Below, one piece after another: positions 42,949 to 52,467 of a DNA stretch of 64,000 nt (within the stretch, counting starts at the first letter, position 1; every line of letters begins with the position of its first letter). Source of the DNA: Candidatus Aminicenantes bacterium UBA1061 (lineage in GTDB: Bacteria > Acidobacteriota > Aminicenantia > Aminicenantales > Saccharicenantaceae); NCBI GenBank assembly GCA_002316315.1, contig DCDG01000037.1:1-64000 (forward strand), read 5' to 3'. Under the pieces are notes generated by a model. That model saw nothing but the letters and a program-made list of their open reading frames with translations. It ran no database searches and was not told the DNA's origin. Both the position numbers and the translations under genes were made by a program.

Positions 42949-43926
42949 ATGGAAGATAAGAAAAAAGTTTTGGTCCTGTTTTGCGGCGGGACAATTGTCA
43001 TGGAAGAAAAACAGAACGGGTCGCTGGCCGTACCGGAAAGTCTGGATTCCGCTATCAGCATTCTCAAGAATGTTGAGCCAAGGCTGGACTCCATTGCTGA
43101 TTATGACATTGAATTCATTGCCAATATTGATAGCACCAATATTACTCCTTCTGACTGGGATAAAATCCTTTACCAGATAAAAGAAAACTATCAAAATTAT
43201 GATGGCTTTGTTATTACTCATGGAACAGACACCATGGCCTATACAGCCTCGGCTCTCAGCCTGGCCATAAAAGGTCTGGGTAAACCAGTTGTCTTAACCG
43301 GAAGCCAGATTCCTGGAGAAAAAATTGAAAGCGATGCTCGCCGCAATCTGGTCAATGCTTTCCGGGTGGCTATTATGGATATTTCGGGAGTATTTATTGT
43401 CTTTGATGAAAGAATAATTCTGGGCTCAAGGGCCAGTAAAGCTTCTGAGTCAAAGCTTGATGCCTTTCAAAGTATTAACTGCGAAGATGCAGGTGAAATC
43501 TCTATCGAGATTAAAATAAAAGATTGGGTCAAGACAAGAGCGCAGGAACCCCATAAGATTGAAATCCGGCCAGGTTTTGAGTCCAATATTTTTGTTTATA
43601 CTTTGAGTCCGGGCTGCGCCCCCCAGGACCTGGAATTTTTGCTTAATAATCAAGAAATAAAGGGTATAGTTATCAGGGCCTATGGAACAGGTAATATTCC
43701 TTATGGCTTTGAAACTTTTTTCCGGAAAGCCAGAGAAAGAAACCTGCCAGTCATCGTCACCTCGCAATGTCTTCATGGCAAGACGCTGATGCATTTATAT
43801 GAGGTTGGCAGGAAAGCTTTACAATCAGGGGCTATTGAAGGACACGAAGAAAGCCTTGAGACTTTATGCGTTAAATTGATGTGGGGCTTAAGGCATTTCC
43901 CTGATCAGATTGAAAGCCTGATTTAG
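42949..43926 (+). CDS. ansA: type I L-asparaginase
   Basis: Cytosolic enzyme that hydrolyses asparagine to aspartate and ammonia. Both catalytic threonine motifs are present: CGGTIVME with T15 and THGTDTMAYTASAL near 90-103. GSQIPGEK and a late RAYGTGN motif follow. 325 residues without a signal peptide match the AnsA-type cytoplasmic class. AGGAG precedes the ATG. It stands alone, convergent with the YfcC-type carrier gene. Confidence 0.93.
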   Translation: MEDKKKVLVLFCGGTIVMEEKQNGSLAVPESLDSAISILKNVEPRLDSIADYDIEFIANIDSTNITPSDWDKILYQIKENYQNYDGFVITHGTDTMAYTASALSLAIKGLGKPVVLTGSQIPGEKIESDARRNLVNAFRVAIMDISGVFIVFDERIILGSRASKASESKLDAFQSINCEDAGEISIEIKIKDWVKTRAQEPHKIEIRPGFESNIFVYTLSPGCAPQDLEFLLNNQEIKGIVIRAYGTGNIPYGFETFFRKARERNLPVIVTSQCLHGKTLMHLYEVGRKALQSGAIEGHEESLETLCVKLMWGLRHFPDQIESLI

Positions 43927-44032
43927 AGGCATTTTCTGACCTAACCGCTCACCCGGGTATCTTCTGTGATCACCGGCTAAATTGGCGCCAGAGGTAGGTA
44001 GTGGTTATTTCTTTATTATAATTTAAAGTAAC

Positions 44033-45442
44033 CTAAAATGGGCCCCACTTGAGAAGTACTGGAGGGATTAAGGCCAGCAAGCTTAACACGGAAAGAATCA
44101 ACATCAGCGGAAGAAACCACTTTGCCCATTTTTCCCAGGCGATTTTGGCCACGCCCAGGACACCCATAGTAACAGCTGAAGTTGGCAGCACCGGATTAAT
44201 AACTTCACATAGTTGAAAAGCTAGAACAGAGGTCTGTCGGGTAATATCGACCAGATCACTCAGCGGAGCAATGATGGGCATAGTCAGAGCAGCCTGCGCC
44301 GTGCCAGAATGAACAAAGAAATTTATAACGGCCTGAACCAGGAATATCACCTGGGCAGTCAAAATCGAAGGGACGCCGGCAATGATATTAGCCGCTCCCT
44401 GGAGCATGGTATCCAGAACAGCCGCCTCTTTTAAAATAATCAGGACGGCCCGGCCGCAGGCGATAATGAGTGAGACATTCATCATGTCTTTAGCCCCATC
44501 CAGGAAATTAATGGCTATAGTCGAAGGCTTCATCCTGGCCAGAAATCCAGAGACCAGACCAATGCCCAGAAAAAGGGCAGCAATTTCTTCCATATACCAG
44601 CCATTGGCCAGAATGCCATAAATCAGAAATCCGATACCGATAAACAGGGTGGCTATAATCAATTTCTCGGCTGTCCCCCATTCAGGCCTTTGGTTCGAAT
44701 TTTCCTGATGGACAAGGCGCTCACGGTCTAGCTCATAAACAGGGCTGAGAGAAGGGTTCTTTCTAATTTTCTCGGCATAAATCATGACGAAACCAATAGC
44801 AACAATCGTCATTATAAACCACAGAATAAGCCGGTAGCCCAGGCCGGAGTAAAGTGGCAATTCAGCCAGCCCCTGGGCAATTCCGACCGTAAAAGGATTG
44901 AAAAAAGCGGCGGCAAAGCCAACGGCTGAACCGAGAAAAGGAATGGCTACACCAACTATAGAATCATAGCCAAGAGAGAGAGCAAAAGGAATAAAAATCA
45001 GGACAAAGGGGATTGACTCTTCGGCCATGCCGTAGACGCTACCAGCCAGAGAAAAAATTAACATCAAAACCGGTATGACCATAACTCTCAGCTTGGGTTT
45101 CTGGCCAAAAAAAGCCGCCAGGCGATGAATACCAGCATCAATTGCCCCAGATCTGGTCAGAATACCAAATGTTCCGCCAAATATAAAAATCAAAATAATG
45201 ATTAATGAGGCATCCTCGAAGCCACGAATGGGAGCAATCAGCAGCCATTCAGGTCCCAGCCATTTTTTTGGGACCTGATGGTAAGTGCCAGGAACAGTCA
45301 TCAGCCTGGTCTGACCCTGCAGTGTCTTTTCAGTCCGCTGGAACTCGCCTGAGGGCAAAAACAGAGCTAAAAAGTAAACAAAAATAACGAGCAAATAGAT
45401 TAAAACCAGAGTATGAGGCAGCTTGAAACTTCTTTTTTTCAT
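44033..45442 (-). CDS. YfcC-family (DcuC-superfamily) carrier
   Basis: Inner-membrane secondary carrier of 469 residues with about 11-12 hydrophobic segments. The opening PHTLVLIYLLVIFVYFL and LPSGEFQR motifs, GSVYGMAEESIPF near 133-145 and the late NFFVHSGTAQAALTMPI are typical of YfcC-type transporters. That group includes amino-acid and ornithine/arginine-type exchangers as well as uncharacterised members. The gene has no clear ribosome site. Confidence 0.88.
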   Translation of the reverse strand: MKKRSFKLPHTLVLIYLLVIFVYFLALFLPSGEFQRTEKTLQGQTRLMTVPGTYHQVPKKWLGPEWLLIAPIRGFEDASLIIILIFIFGGTFGILTRSGAIDAGIHRLAAFFGQKPKLRVMVIPVLMLIFSLAGSVYGMAEESIPFVLIFIPFALSLGYDSIVGVAIPFLGSAVGFAAAFFNPFTVGIAQGLAELPLYSGLGYRLILWFIMTIVAIGFVMIYAEKIRKNPSLSPVYELDRERLVHQENSNQRPEWGTAEKLIIATLFIGIGFLIYGILANGWYMEEIAALFLGIGLVSGFLARMKPSTIAINFLDGAKDMMNVSLIIACGRAVLIILKEAAVLDTMLQGAANIIAGVPSILTAQVIFLVQAVINFFVHSGTAQAALTMPIIAPLSDLVDITRQTSVLAFQLCEVINPVLPTSAVTMGVLGVAKIAWEKWAKWFLPLMLILSVLSLLALIPPVLLKWGPF

Positions 45443-45612
45443 CTGTTTTCAAATCGGTCAAAAATCACTTCATTTTACATGATTGAAACCCACAGAAGCA
45501 AAACTTTTGTTAAAATAAACGCCGTCTTCACGGTTATTTCTTCTTATAAGATTCCAGAAGATAGCTTAGCAAGCTAAGCCAGATTTAATAGGCTGAAAAG
45601 TTTTGAGACTGA

Positions 45613-46530
45613 TTAGCGACTAAAGCTAACGCTGATAAACTTTAAGCCATCCAGAATGCCCGTTCGCCAGTAGCTCCAGGTGTGGGCGCCGTCTCTCATT
45701 CTGGCTTCATGAGGGATCTTCCGGTCGCGCATAGCCACATGAAGAGCAGCGTTGCCCTTATAAAGAAAATCATCATCACCGCAATCTAAATAAAACCTGA
45801 CCGACTTTATTTTATCAAGGGGCAAGGTATTGACCAGCTGAAGAGGATTATAGCCCTGGAAATGAGCAGTCAACCGCTCACGGCCCTTAAGCCCGGGGCC
45901 ATAAAGCCGGCCAAACATCTGCTCATAAGTTTTGTCATCAGTAGCAATTATTTCCTCATCTGTCCAGACAGCAGCACTGAAAGCCGCTGCAGCTGTAAAC
46001 AGGTCAGGATGGCGCAAGGCATAAACTAAGGTTCCCCAGCCACCCATTGATAGGCCAGCCACTCCTCTAAACTCTCTGGAAGCCCTGGTGCGATAATTAG
46101 AATCAATATATGGAATCAGTTCTTGACAAAACATGTCTTCATAGCGGACTTTCCCCTGATAATCATTAATATACCAGCTAACTCCCCCATCCGGCATGAC
46201 AATAATTATCGGTGGAAGCTCCCCTGAAGAAATAGCTATATCAGCAATGAGATTCACCTGGCCGAATTGGACCCAGGCCAGGTCGCTATCCGTATAGCCG
46301 TGAAGAAGATAAACAACAGGATAACGCCGGTTGGAAGTCTCATAGTCGGGCGGAAGATAAATCGTATACCTAATCTCCTGGCTAAGAATCTGACTGGAAA
46401 ACCTCAGCCCTTCTTGTACCTTCCCGGTTGGCTGAGCCTGTCCGGTTACAGGTAAAAGCAGCCACAGAACAACAGTCAAAGCCAGAAATAATATTATCTG
46501 TCCTCTTTTCCATTTAATATTTTCTTCCAT
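45613..46530 (-). CDS. exported alpha/beta-hydrolase esterase
   Basis: Putative esterase of the esterase-D/feruloyl-esterase-like group. Signal peptide at about 1-32 (ends TGQAQ). Nucleophile S161 in GLSMGGWG, probable acid in DCGDDDFL near 250, and His in GAHTWSYW near 289. HGYTDSD near 77-83 forms the oxyanion region. 305 residues is normal. GGAGGAGGG precedes the ATG. Substrate unknown; carbohydrate esters are the common choice for this group. Confidence 0.88.
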   Translation of the reverse strand: MEENIKWKRGQIILFLALTVVLWLLLPVTGQAQPTGKVQEGLRFSSQILSQEIRYTIYLPPDYETSNRRYPVVYLLHGYTDSDLAWVQFGQVNLIADIAISSGELPPIIIVMPDGGVSWYINDYQGKVRYEDMFCQELIPYIDSNYRTRASREFRGVAGLSMGGWGTLVYALRHPDLFTAAAAFSAAVWTDEEIIATDDKTYEQMFGRLYGPGLKGRERLTAHFQGYNPLQLVNTLPLDKIKSVRFYLDCGDDDFLYKGNAALHVAMRDRKIPHEARMRDGAHTWSYWRTGILDGLKFISVSFSR

Positions 46531-46721
46531 GGTTTTCCCTCCTCCGTCCTTTTGGATTTAACCAGTATTTATTATTCGACGTTTAGCGTTGAGCATTATA
46601 TTATATCTTTGTTAGATCATCTATAAAGTTCCAAAAGCCATTAAATCTCGTTACCTTGCTGTTAGGACCAAGCCGGGATTCTTTCACTAACCTAAGGTGC
46701 TCAACATTCCTCAAATTTAAC

Positions 46722-46750
46722 TTGAATTTTCGAACGGAAATATTTATATT
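46722..46750 (+). promoter_or_regulatory. sigma70-like promoter for the macro-domain gene
   Basis: TTGAAT (46722-46727), 17 bases, TATATT (46745-46750). The start would be near 46757; a strong AAGGAGGG ribosome site follows before the ATG at 46805. Confidence 0.5.
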
Positions 46751-46804
46751 CAGGCTATAACCCCAGAAGGGTAAAGCTTTTCATTTTAAGGAGGGCTTGA
46801 AAAG

Positions 46805-47341
46805 ATGCAAAAAGAAGTTTCTGGCGTCATCATAGAATGCGTTAAGGGCAACATCGCCAATCAGCCAGATGTGATGGCCATTGTCAATCCAGCTAATGCC
46901 TATCTCCGGCCGGGGGGTGGTGCAGCCGGAGCTATTCATGAGGCCGCCGGACTTGGCCTCGAAGAAGAGTGCCGACCGTTAGCCCCGATTGAACCAGGGG
47001 AGGCAGTCATTACCAGCGGGCAAAATCTGCCTAATAAATATATTATCCACTGTCTTGGCCCTGTCTATGGAGTAGACGAGCCAGCTGATGAACTTCTGGC
47101 CAGTTGTTATCGCCAAGCTCTCCAGCTGGCTGAGGAATACCAGATTGAATCTATCGCCTTTCCAGCTATATCCACCGGCTTTTTCCGTTTTCCACCTGAA
47201 AAAGCTACCAATATTGCCACAAAGACCATCCTAGAGCTGGCCCCAAAGCTTAAGTGGGTCAAGAGAATTCGGTTCGTCCTATTTACAGATTCAGACCTGG
47301 CCGTTTATGAAGCCACATTATCACGCTTAACTCAGAGTTGA
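46805..47341 (+). CDS. macro-domain protein (ADP-ribose or O-acetyl-ADP-ribose hydrolase)
   Basis: 178-residue stand-alone macro domain. NPANAYLRPGGGAAGAIHEAAG at about 29-50 is the distal-ribose loop, with the Asn, Gly and His used by MacroD-type hydrolases. FPAISTGFFRFP near 120-131 is the diphosphate loop. It likely removes ADP-ribose from proteins or hydrolyses O-acetyl-ADP-ribose. No sirtuin or ADP-ribosyltransferase neighbour is present. Confidence 0.9.
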   Translation: MQKEVSGVIIECVKGNIANQPDVMAIVNPANAYLRPGGGAAGAIHEAAGLGLEEECRPLAPIEPGEAVITSGQNLPNKYIIHCLGPVYGVDEPADELLASCYRQALQLAEEYQIESIAFPAISTGFFRFPPEKATNIATKTILELAPKLKWVKRIRFVLFTDSDLAVYEATLSRLTQS

Positions 47342-47349
47342 TTTTATCG

Positions 47350-47367
47350 CGCAGGTCGTTTCCTGCG
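47350..47367. terminator. hairpin between the macro-domain and DUF362 genes
   Basis: CGCAGG (47350-47355) pairs with CCTGCG (47362-47367) around a 6-base loop, just after the macro-domain stop and between two convergent genes. No T-run follows, so a terminator role is tentative. Confidence 0.35.
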
Positions 47368-47458
47368 GGCTACTTCTGACGGTAAAGCTGTGGTTATGTC
47401 CAGCTTTCATAATTTTGTTTGCACTTTCTAATTCAAATATTTTTTCCGAGTATCTAAA

Positions 47459-48535
47459 TCAGCCGAGACTGATTTCAATTAGTTTATAATCCTGCGAACC
47501 GAGTCCTATTTTTTCTCCATGGGCCAGCTGAATTGACCAGTCAAGGTTATAACCCTGCCGGAAAGCATCTTTACCGGCCGCTAGATTGACTAAATCAATT
47601 GAGGTGCGATCAACAGCAACCGGATCTAATGAGCTGACTATCCCGACATCATGGACAACTCCTGCCTGGCTCTTAGCCATACAATCACAATCCTTGGTAA
47701 CTTGCAGGATAAAATTAATAAAGCATATTTTTTTCCCGAAATGGTTCTTAACTGATAGAGCATATTCGGCCATTTTTTCCTGAAGACGTCGTGAATCCTC
47801 ATCCCACTTCATCTGAACGGCTCCAAAGCGGCAGACAACCAGACACTCACCGCAGCCTATGCATTTTTCATCATCAATAATAGCCTTATTCTGAATCTGT
47901 CTGATGGCCCCGGCCGGACAGTAATCAAGACAGAGGCCACAATTCCGGCATTGTTTTGCTTTGACCCGTGGATGGACCACCGAATGCTGATCAAGCTTGC
48001 CAGCCCTGGAAGCGCAGCCCATGCCGAGATTTTTAATGGCTGCTCCGACACCTGTCTGGACATGTCCGGTCACATGAGTCAAACAAATCATGGTCTGAGA
48101 ACTGAGAAAGGCACTTGAAATACGCGAACTTTGAACCCGACTCCCCTCAACTTTAAGCTCAACTTTTTCCCGGCCAACCAGTCCGTCAGCAATAATCACC
48201 GGTATTTTAACTATTTCCGGCCGGAAGCCATGCTCCCAGGCCAGCCGGATATGATCAACTGAATTTGCCCGGCGGCCAACATAAAGCGTGTTGCTATCAG
48301 AGAGAAAGGCCCGATTACTTTTCTTCAGGACATCGTCTATAATCCCGGTCAACCATTGAGGTTTTATATGACCGGTGTTGTTTTTTTCACCAAAATGAAT
48401 TTTTAAAGCGACGAAATCTTCTGCTTCTATTCTTTCGTTGAAACCCAGAGACCGGTAAATGGCTAAGGATTTTTGAGCGATGATCTCGGGACCATCTTCC
48501 CGGCTGGCTCTTATAAAATACACTTCCTTCTTCAT
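47459..48535 (-). CDS. DUF362 protein with two 4Fe-4S ferredoxin motifs
   Basis: About 358 residues. The flanking parts match the DUF362 family (LKIHFGEKNNTGHIKP near 45-60, then DPVAVDRTSIDLVN near 310). Between them is a bacterial ferredoxin insert with CRNCGLCLDYCPAGAI and CIGCGECLVVCRFGAV near 190-230, so two [4Fe-4S] clusters. Function is unknown; such proteins occur in anaerobes and are probably electron carriers. The ATG at 48535 with GAGG upstream is preferred over that at 48547, which has none. It lies 66 bases after the aminotransferase gene. Confidence 0.87.
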   Translation of the reverse strand: MKKEVYFIRASREDGPEIIAQKSLAIYRSLGFNERIEAEDFVALKIHFGEKNNTGHIKPQWLTGIIDDVLKKSNRAFLSDSNTLYVGRRANSVDHIRLAWEHGFRPEIVKIPVIIADGLVGREKVELKVEGSRVQSSRISSAFLSSQTMICLTHVTGHVQTGVGAAIKNLGMGCASRAGKLDQHSVVHPRVKAKQCRNCGLCLDYCPAGAIRQIQNKAIIDDEKCIGCGECLVVCRFGAVQMKWDEDSRRLQEKMAEYALSVKNHFGKKICFINFILQVTKDCDCMAKSQAGVVHDVGIVSSLDPVAVDRTSIDLVNLAAGKDAFRQGYNLDWSIQLAHGEKIGLGSQDYKLIEISLG

Positions 48536-48601
48536 CCTGAACCTCATGGTGTTTAGATTAAATTAAATACAGGCAGCTAAAATGCTCGACATCACGTCCG
48601 C

Positions 48602-49753
48602 TTATTTTATCAGAAGAGACCTGACTGTTTCTACCCCGTCACCAAGAGAAACCTCCCCACCCAGAGCCAGAAGGGTTTTTTCCAGGGCATCAAAAGCAAA
48701 AATAATTTCCTCTCTGGTCATGTTACCCATATGGCCCATCCTGAATACCTGTCCGGCAGTCAGGCCAAGCCCGCCGGCCACCACCACTCCGAACTCATCC
48801 AGTTTCTGTCTGAAACTTTGATCTTCAATTCCTTCAGGATAGCCCACTACTGAGAGTGTCGGGGCGAGACAGGTTTCATCTGTATAGATGGAAAAATCCA
48901 ATGATCTTAAGCCGCTTCTAATGGCCGAGGCGTAACGTTCATGCCTCTCAAAACGCTTTTCTAGCCCTTCCTCGAGGACCAGACGGGTTGCTTCATAAAA
49001 GGCTCTAATTTCATTGACAGCCGGAGTGGAAAAATATTTTTTGGGATTTTCCATAACCGGGAGCCAGCGCAAAATATCGGCATAATAAGCCTTTACTTTC
49101 GACAGTTGCTTCCTTTTGTCCAAAGCCCTTCTGGAAAAGATATCTATGGCCAGCCCCGGGGGAGCGCCCAGGCACTTCTGAGCAGCAGTTAAAATAACAT
49201 CAATCCCCCAACCATCTAAATTCTCCTCAATTCCGCCGGTGGCACAAACGCCATCCACAACCAGCAAGGCTTCAGGTGCTTCCTGTTTTATAACCTCAGA
49301 GTAACGCTCAACCGGAGCGCAGCTACCTGTGGCCGTGTCAACATGGGTACAAACCACCACGTCGTACTTGTGCTTTTTAATTTCACTCCTGAGCTCATCA
49401 GCACTGACCACCTTTCCCCATGGGCTCTGAAGCAAGCGATATTTCAGGTCAAAGGCATCCGCAATTTCTACCATTCGCTGGCTAAAATATCCCTGAGATA
49501 AGATGAGCAGGCGGTCAGACTCGGCTGTGACATTCAACAAAGCTATTTCCATGGCCAGTGTTCCAGACCCGGCCAGGATAAAAGGCTGGCCATCCTTAGT
49601 TCTGACAATTTTCTTCATATTTTCCACTGCCCCGTTCAACTCTCTTTCCATTTCCCGGCTAAGATGCGAGACAGTCGGTTTTGACAAAACTTCCAAAATC
49701 CGACTGTCAACCGGGGTTGGCCCCGGGATTAAAAGAAGTTTGCTTTCTTTCAT
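48602..49753 (-). CDS. alanine-glyoxylate / serine-pyruvate aminotransferase family enzyme
   Basis: PLP-dependent class V aminotransferase of 383 residues. LLIPGPTPV opens the protein, AGSGTLAMEIALLN is the cofactor-phosphate region, VVDGVCATGG holds the Asp for the pyridine ring, and K193 in LTAAQKCLGAPPG binds PLP. Close relatives include phosphoserine and purine-catabolism aminotransferases, so the natural pair of substrates is open. GAAGGAAG precedes the ATG. It is divergent from the amidohydrolase gene. Confidence 0.9.
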   Translation of the reverse strand: MKESKLLLIPGPTPVDSRILEVLSKPTVSHLSREMERELNGAVENMKKIVRTKDGQPFILAGSGTLAMEIALLNVTAESDRLLILSQGYFSQRMVEIADAFDLKYRLLQSPWGKVVSADELRSEIKKHKYDVVVCTHVDTATGSCAPVERYSEVIKQEAPEALLVVDGVCATGGIEENLDGWGIDVILTAAQKCLGAPPGLAIDIFSRRALDKRKQLSKVKAYYADILRWLPVMENPKKYFSTPAVNEIRAFYEATRLVLEEGLEKRFERHERYASAIRSGLRSLDFSIYTDETCLAPTLSVVGYPEGIEDQSFRQKLDEFGVVVAGGLGLTAGQVFRMGHMGNMTREEIIFAFDALEKTLLALGGEVSLGDGVETVRSLLIK

Positions 49754-49840
49754 TTTTTTCTTCCTTCAGAAAATTCGGCAATGTTTTATTACTATTTTTC
49801 TCCAATCGGCCAGGAAAATCAACAAGAAATGAGATTGTTG

Positions 49841-49869
49841 GTTACAATAATAACAACCGATAGTATAAT
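49841..49869 (+). promoter_or_regulatory. promoter with inverted repeat for the amidohydrolase lipoprotein gene
   Basis: GTTACA (49841-49846), 17 bases, perfect TATAAT (49864-49869). CCGAT (49857-49861) and ATCGG (49868-49872) flank the -10 box as an inverted repeat, which could be an operator. Confidence 0.5.
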
Positions 49870-49897
49870 CGGAGGAGTTTATGGAAGGAGAAATATT

Positions 49898-51589
49898 ATG
49901 GCCATAAAAAGAGTCTTAAAAGAATTCTTACTTCCTGTCCTGATAATTATTATTCTGGCCGGATCAAATCTTTCCTGCCAATCAGCCGCCGAAAAAAAAG
50001 CTGACCTGGTAATTGCCGGGAAAATATTCACCGGTTTGAATTCCCTGCCTTTCGTGGAAGCCCTGGCGGTCAATGGAGATAAAATTCAGGCCACCGGCAC
50101 CAGGCAAGAAATCAACAAATATATTGGCCCGCAGACCCGGATAATTGAACTAAAAGAGGGAGTAGCTATTCCTGGCTTGATTGACGCCCACACTCACTTT
50201 TCTTCAGGCGGTAAATCTCTAATTGAACTGAGCTTTCGCGGCATAGATTCAATCGAAAAGGTTCAGCAAATGATAGCGGCCAGAATAAAAGAGCTACCAG
50301 CTGGCTCCCCAGTTTTTGGCCGTGATTATGATCACACTCTGTTTCCTGGCCAGGAATGGCCCCATCGAACAGATCTTGATAAAGTGGCGCCTGAAAATCC
50401 GGTGGTTATCCGCCGTGTAGATGGACATTCAGCCTGGATTAACAGTCTGGCCCTGAAGTTGTCAGGCATCGACCGTAACACGTCTAATCCTTTCGGAGGC
50501 GAAATTGTTAGAGATAAAACCACTGGCGAGCCAACTGGCATTTTGAAAGAATCGGCTATGAACCTGATTAAAATTAAGCCCTCCGTCAAGTCTTCTCCGG
50601 AAGAAGATATCCTGAGAGCCTTAGATCATGCCCGCCAGCTTGGATTGACTGGAGTTCATGCTTCGACTGATCTCAAGGAGCTAGAAATTTATAAAAGGCT
50701 CAAAAAGGACGGCAAACTGACCCTGAGAATTTATGCCTGGCTGCCAATTGAAGAAATGGATCAGTGTCTGAAGCTTGGTATTAAGCAGGGCCAGGGTGAC
50801 GAGTTTTTAAAAATTGGCTTTCTCAAAGCCTTTATTGACGGGACTCTTGGTTCAGGCACAGCCTTGATGTTTGAACCTTTTGCCGATGCTCCCAACCAAT
50901 CAGGACTGCCACAGTATTCTGAGCAAGAATTTTATGAATTGATTGATCAAGCTTACGCTCATGGCTTTCAGGTTGGCACCCATGCCATTGGTGATAAAGG
51001 CGTTAACTGGGTACTCAATGCCATAGAAAAAGCTCAGAAAAAACATGGTCAGAAAAACCTGCGTTACCGGATAGAACATGCTCAAATTATTAAGCCTGAA
51101 GACATTAAGAGATTTAAAGAACTCAGGGTGATCGCCTCCATGCAACCAACCCATTGTACAACCGATATGCGCTTTTGCGAGCAAAGGATAGGCAGCGAAC
51201 GGTCAAAATATGCCTATGCCTGGAGATCTCTGCTGGACGCCGGAGCCAGCCTGGCTTTTGGCTCTGATTGGCCAGTTGAGCCACTTGATCCGCGCCGGGG
51301 GCTATATTCAGCTGTTACCCGAAAAAACATCGAACATGATTACCCGGATGGTGGTTGGTTTCCAGAGCAAAGGCTTAGCCTGGCCGAAGCTATCCAATGT
51401 TTTACTTCTGGCTCAGCTTATGCTTCATTTGAAGAAAAATTAAAAGGAACACTCGAGCCTGGTAAACTGGCTGACCTGACTGTTTTTGGTCAGGATATCT
51501 TCAGCCATGAGCCGAAAGAAATTTTAACCGTGCCCGTCATTTATACTATAGTCGGAGGTAAAATCGTCTATCAGTCCGAGAGAAGCTAA
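49898..51589 (+). CDS. amidohydrolase lipoprotein (YtcJ-like, amidohydrolase-3 family)
   Basis: Metal-dependent hydrolase of 563 residues. The signal peptide ends in a lipobox-like NLSC (Cys near residue 27), so it is probably membrane-anchored outside the cytoplasm. The metal site starts at DAHTHFSSGG near 93-102. HAIGDKGVNWVL and YRIEHAQ follow, and AFGSDWPVEPLDP carries the late Asp. YtcJ-type enzymes act on formamides or similar amides; substrate is not known here. The start is the ATG at 49898 with AAGGAG, not the longer frame from 49781. Confidence 0.9.
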   Translation: MAIKRVLKEFLLPVLIIIILAGSNLSCQSAAEKKADLVIAGKIFTGLNSLPFVEALAVNGDKIQATGTRQEINKYIGPQTRIIELKEGVAIPGLIDAHTHFSSGGKSLIELSFRGIDSIEKVQQMIAARIKELPAGSPVFGRDYDHTLFPGQEWPHRTDLDKVAPENPVVIRRVDGHSAWINSLALKLSGIDRNTSNPFGGEIVRDKTTGEPTGILKESAMNLIKIKPSVKSSPEEDILRALDHARQLGLTGVHASTDLKELEIYKRLKKDGKLTLRIYAWLPIEEMDQCLKLGIKQGQGDEFLKIGFLKAFIDGTLGSGTALMFEPFADAPNQSGLPQYSEQEFYELIDQAYAHGFQVGTHAIGDKGVNWVLNAIEKAQKKHGQKNLRYRIEHAQIIKPEDIKRFKELRVIASMQPTHCTTDMRFCEQRIGSERSKYAYAWRSLLDAGASLAFGSDWPVEPLDPRRGLYSAVTRKNIEHDYPDGGWFPEQRLSLAEAIQCFTSGSAYASFEEKLKGTLEPGKLADLTVFGQDIFSHEPKEILTVPVIYTIVGGKIVYQSERS

Positions 51590-51636
51590 GTCGCTTTTAA
51601 AATTTTACCAGGTACTATCTGGCAACATCCGGCCGG

Positions 51637-52212
51637 TTAAACCCTTTCGAGATAGTTCTTTATTTCCTCAAAGGAAGAGACAACTAAGACCCTGTCCAGG
51701 TTAGCTGGCGTCATGGCGCTTTTAAGAATAAAGATTCTGGTCAGACCGGCTTCTCTGGCCGCCAGCAGGTCATAATTGGTATCGCCAATAGCTAAGGTTT
51801 CATCAGGTGTAGCTTTAAGCTGCTCCATAGCTCTGACCAGAGGAGCTCCACTGGGCTTATATAGCCCGCTTTCTCTGGTCAAAACCAGATCAAATCTCAA
51901 CTGAAAACGGTCAAGCAGACAACAGGTATTTTCCCGATTATTATTGGTGACCAGGGCAGTCTTTATCTGGTAGCTGGCTAACCACTCCAGGAATTCTCTG
52001 ACTCCCGATTTGAGTCTGGCCATTTCCGTCTGGCGTCGTTCGTGAGCCTCCAGGATAGCATATTTTTGCCATCTATCCGGGTCAGGCAGGTTATCAAGAT
52101 AGGCCAGAATCGAGCCGCCGGTCAGGCCCAGTTCCTGCCTGATGACCGCCCAATCATAATTATTTTCAACTACTGTTCCATCGAGATCGAAAATGACTAA
52201 TTTAGTCTTCAT
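51637..52212 (-). CDS. HAD-family phosphatase
   Basis: 191-residue cytosolic hydrolase of the HAD superfamily. Motif I DLDGT with D9 and D11, motif II LVTNNNREN, motif III Lys near 118 (LYKPSGAP) and motif IV GDTNYDLLAA. The small helical cap (about 15-75) places it with phosphoglycolate-phosphatase-like enzymes, though the substrate cannot be told. There is no strong ribosome site before the ATG. It is convergent with the amidohydrolase gene. Confidence 0.87.
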   Translation of the reverse strand: MKTKLVIFDLDGTVVENNYDWAVIRQELGLTGGSILAYLDNLPDPDRWQKYAILEAHERRQTEMARLKSGVREFLEWLASYQIKTALVTNNNRENTCCLLDRFQLRFDLVLTRESGLYKPSGAPLVRAMEQLKATPDETLAIGDTNYDLLAAREAGLTRIFILKSAMTPANLDRVLVVSSFEEIKNYLERV

Positions 52213-52393
52213 CTTTTTTATCTGGCACCAGAGTTATATTAAATAGTAAGAGACGATTTTTCAACCACCACTCCAGGAGTCGTTGGTTGATTTTGCGGGC
52301 TGGAGATAAGCTTTGGCTAGCTGTCAATCTTAAATCGGCTGTTCATGAGATCATATATATTTTAAGATTTTAAGGCGGATTAAATAAAAATTG

Positions 52394-52422
52394 TTGATCA
52401 GGATCAGAATAATTGATAGAAT
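52394..52422 (+). promoter_or_regulatory. sigma70-like promoter for the 88-residue membrane protein gene
   Basis: TTGATC (52394-52399), 17 bases, TAGAAT (52417-52422). A GGGAGG ribosome site and the ATG at 52468 follow about 40 bases later. This may serve the whole run up to the sensor kinase. Confidence 0.45.
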
Positions 52423-52467
52423 TTAAGTGAAAGTTTAGGCCAATGTTAAAAAGAAGGGAGGAACTAC

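Noticed and set aside
49781..49897. N-terminal extension of the amidohydrolase from 49781
   Set aside because: The promoter TATAAT at 49864-49869 lies inside it, and the ATG at 49898 opens a clean lipoprotein signal.
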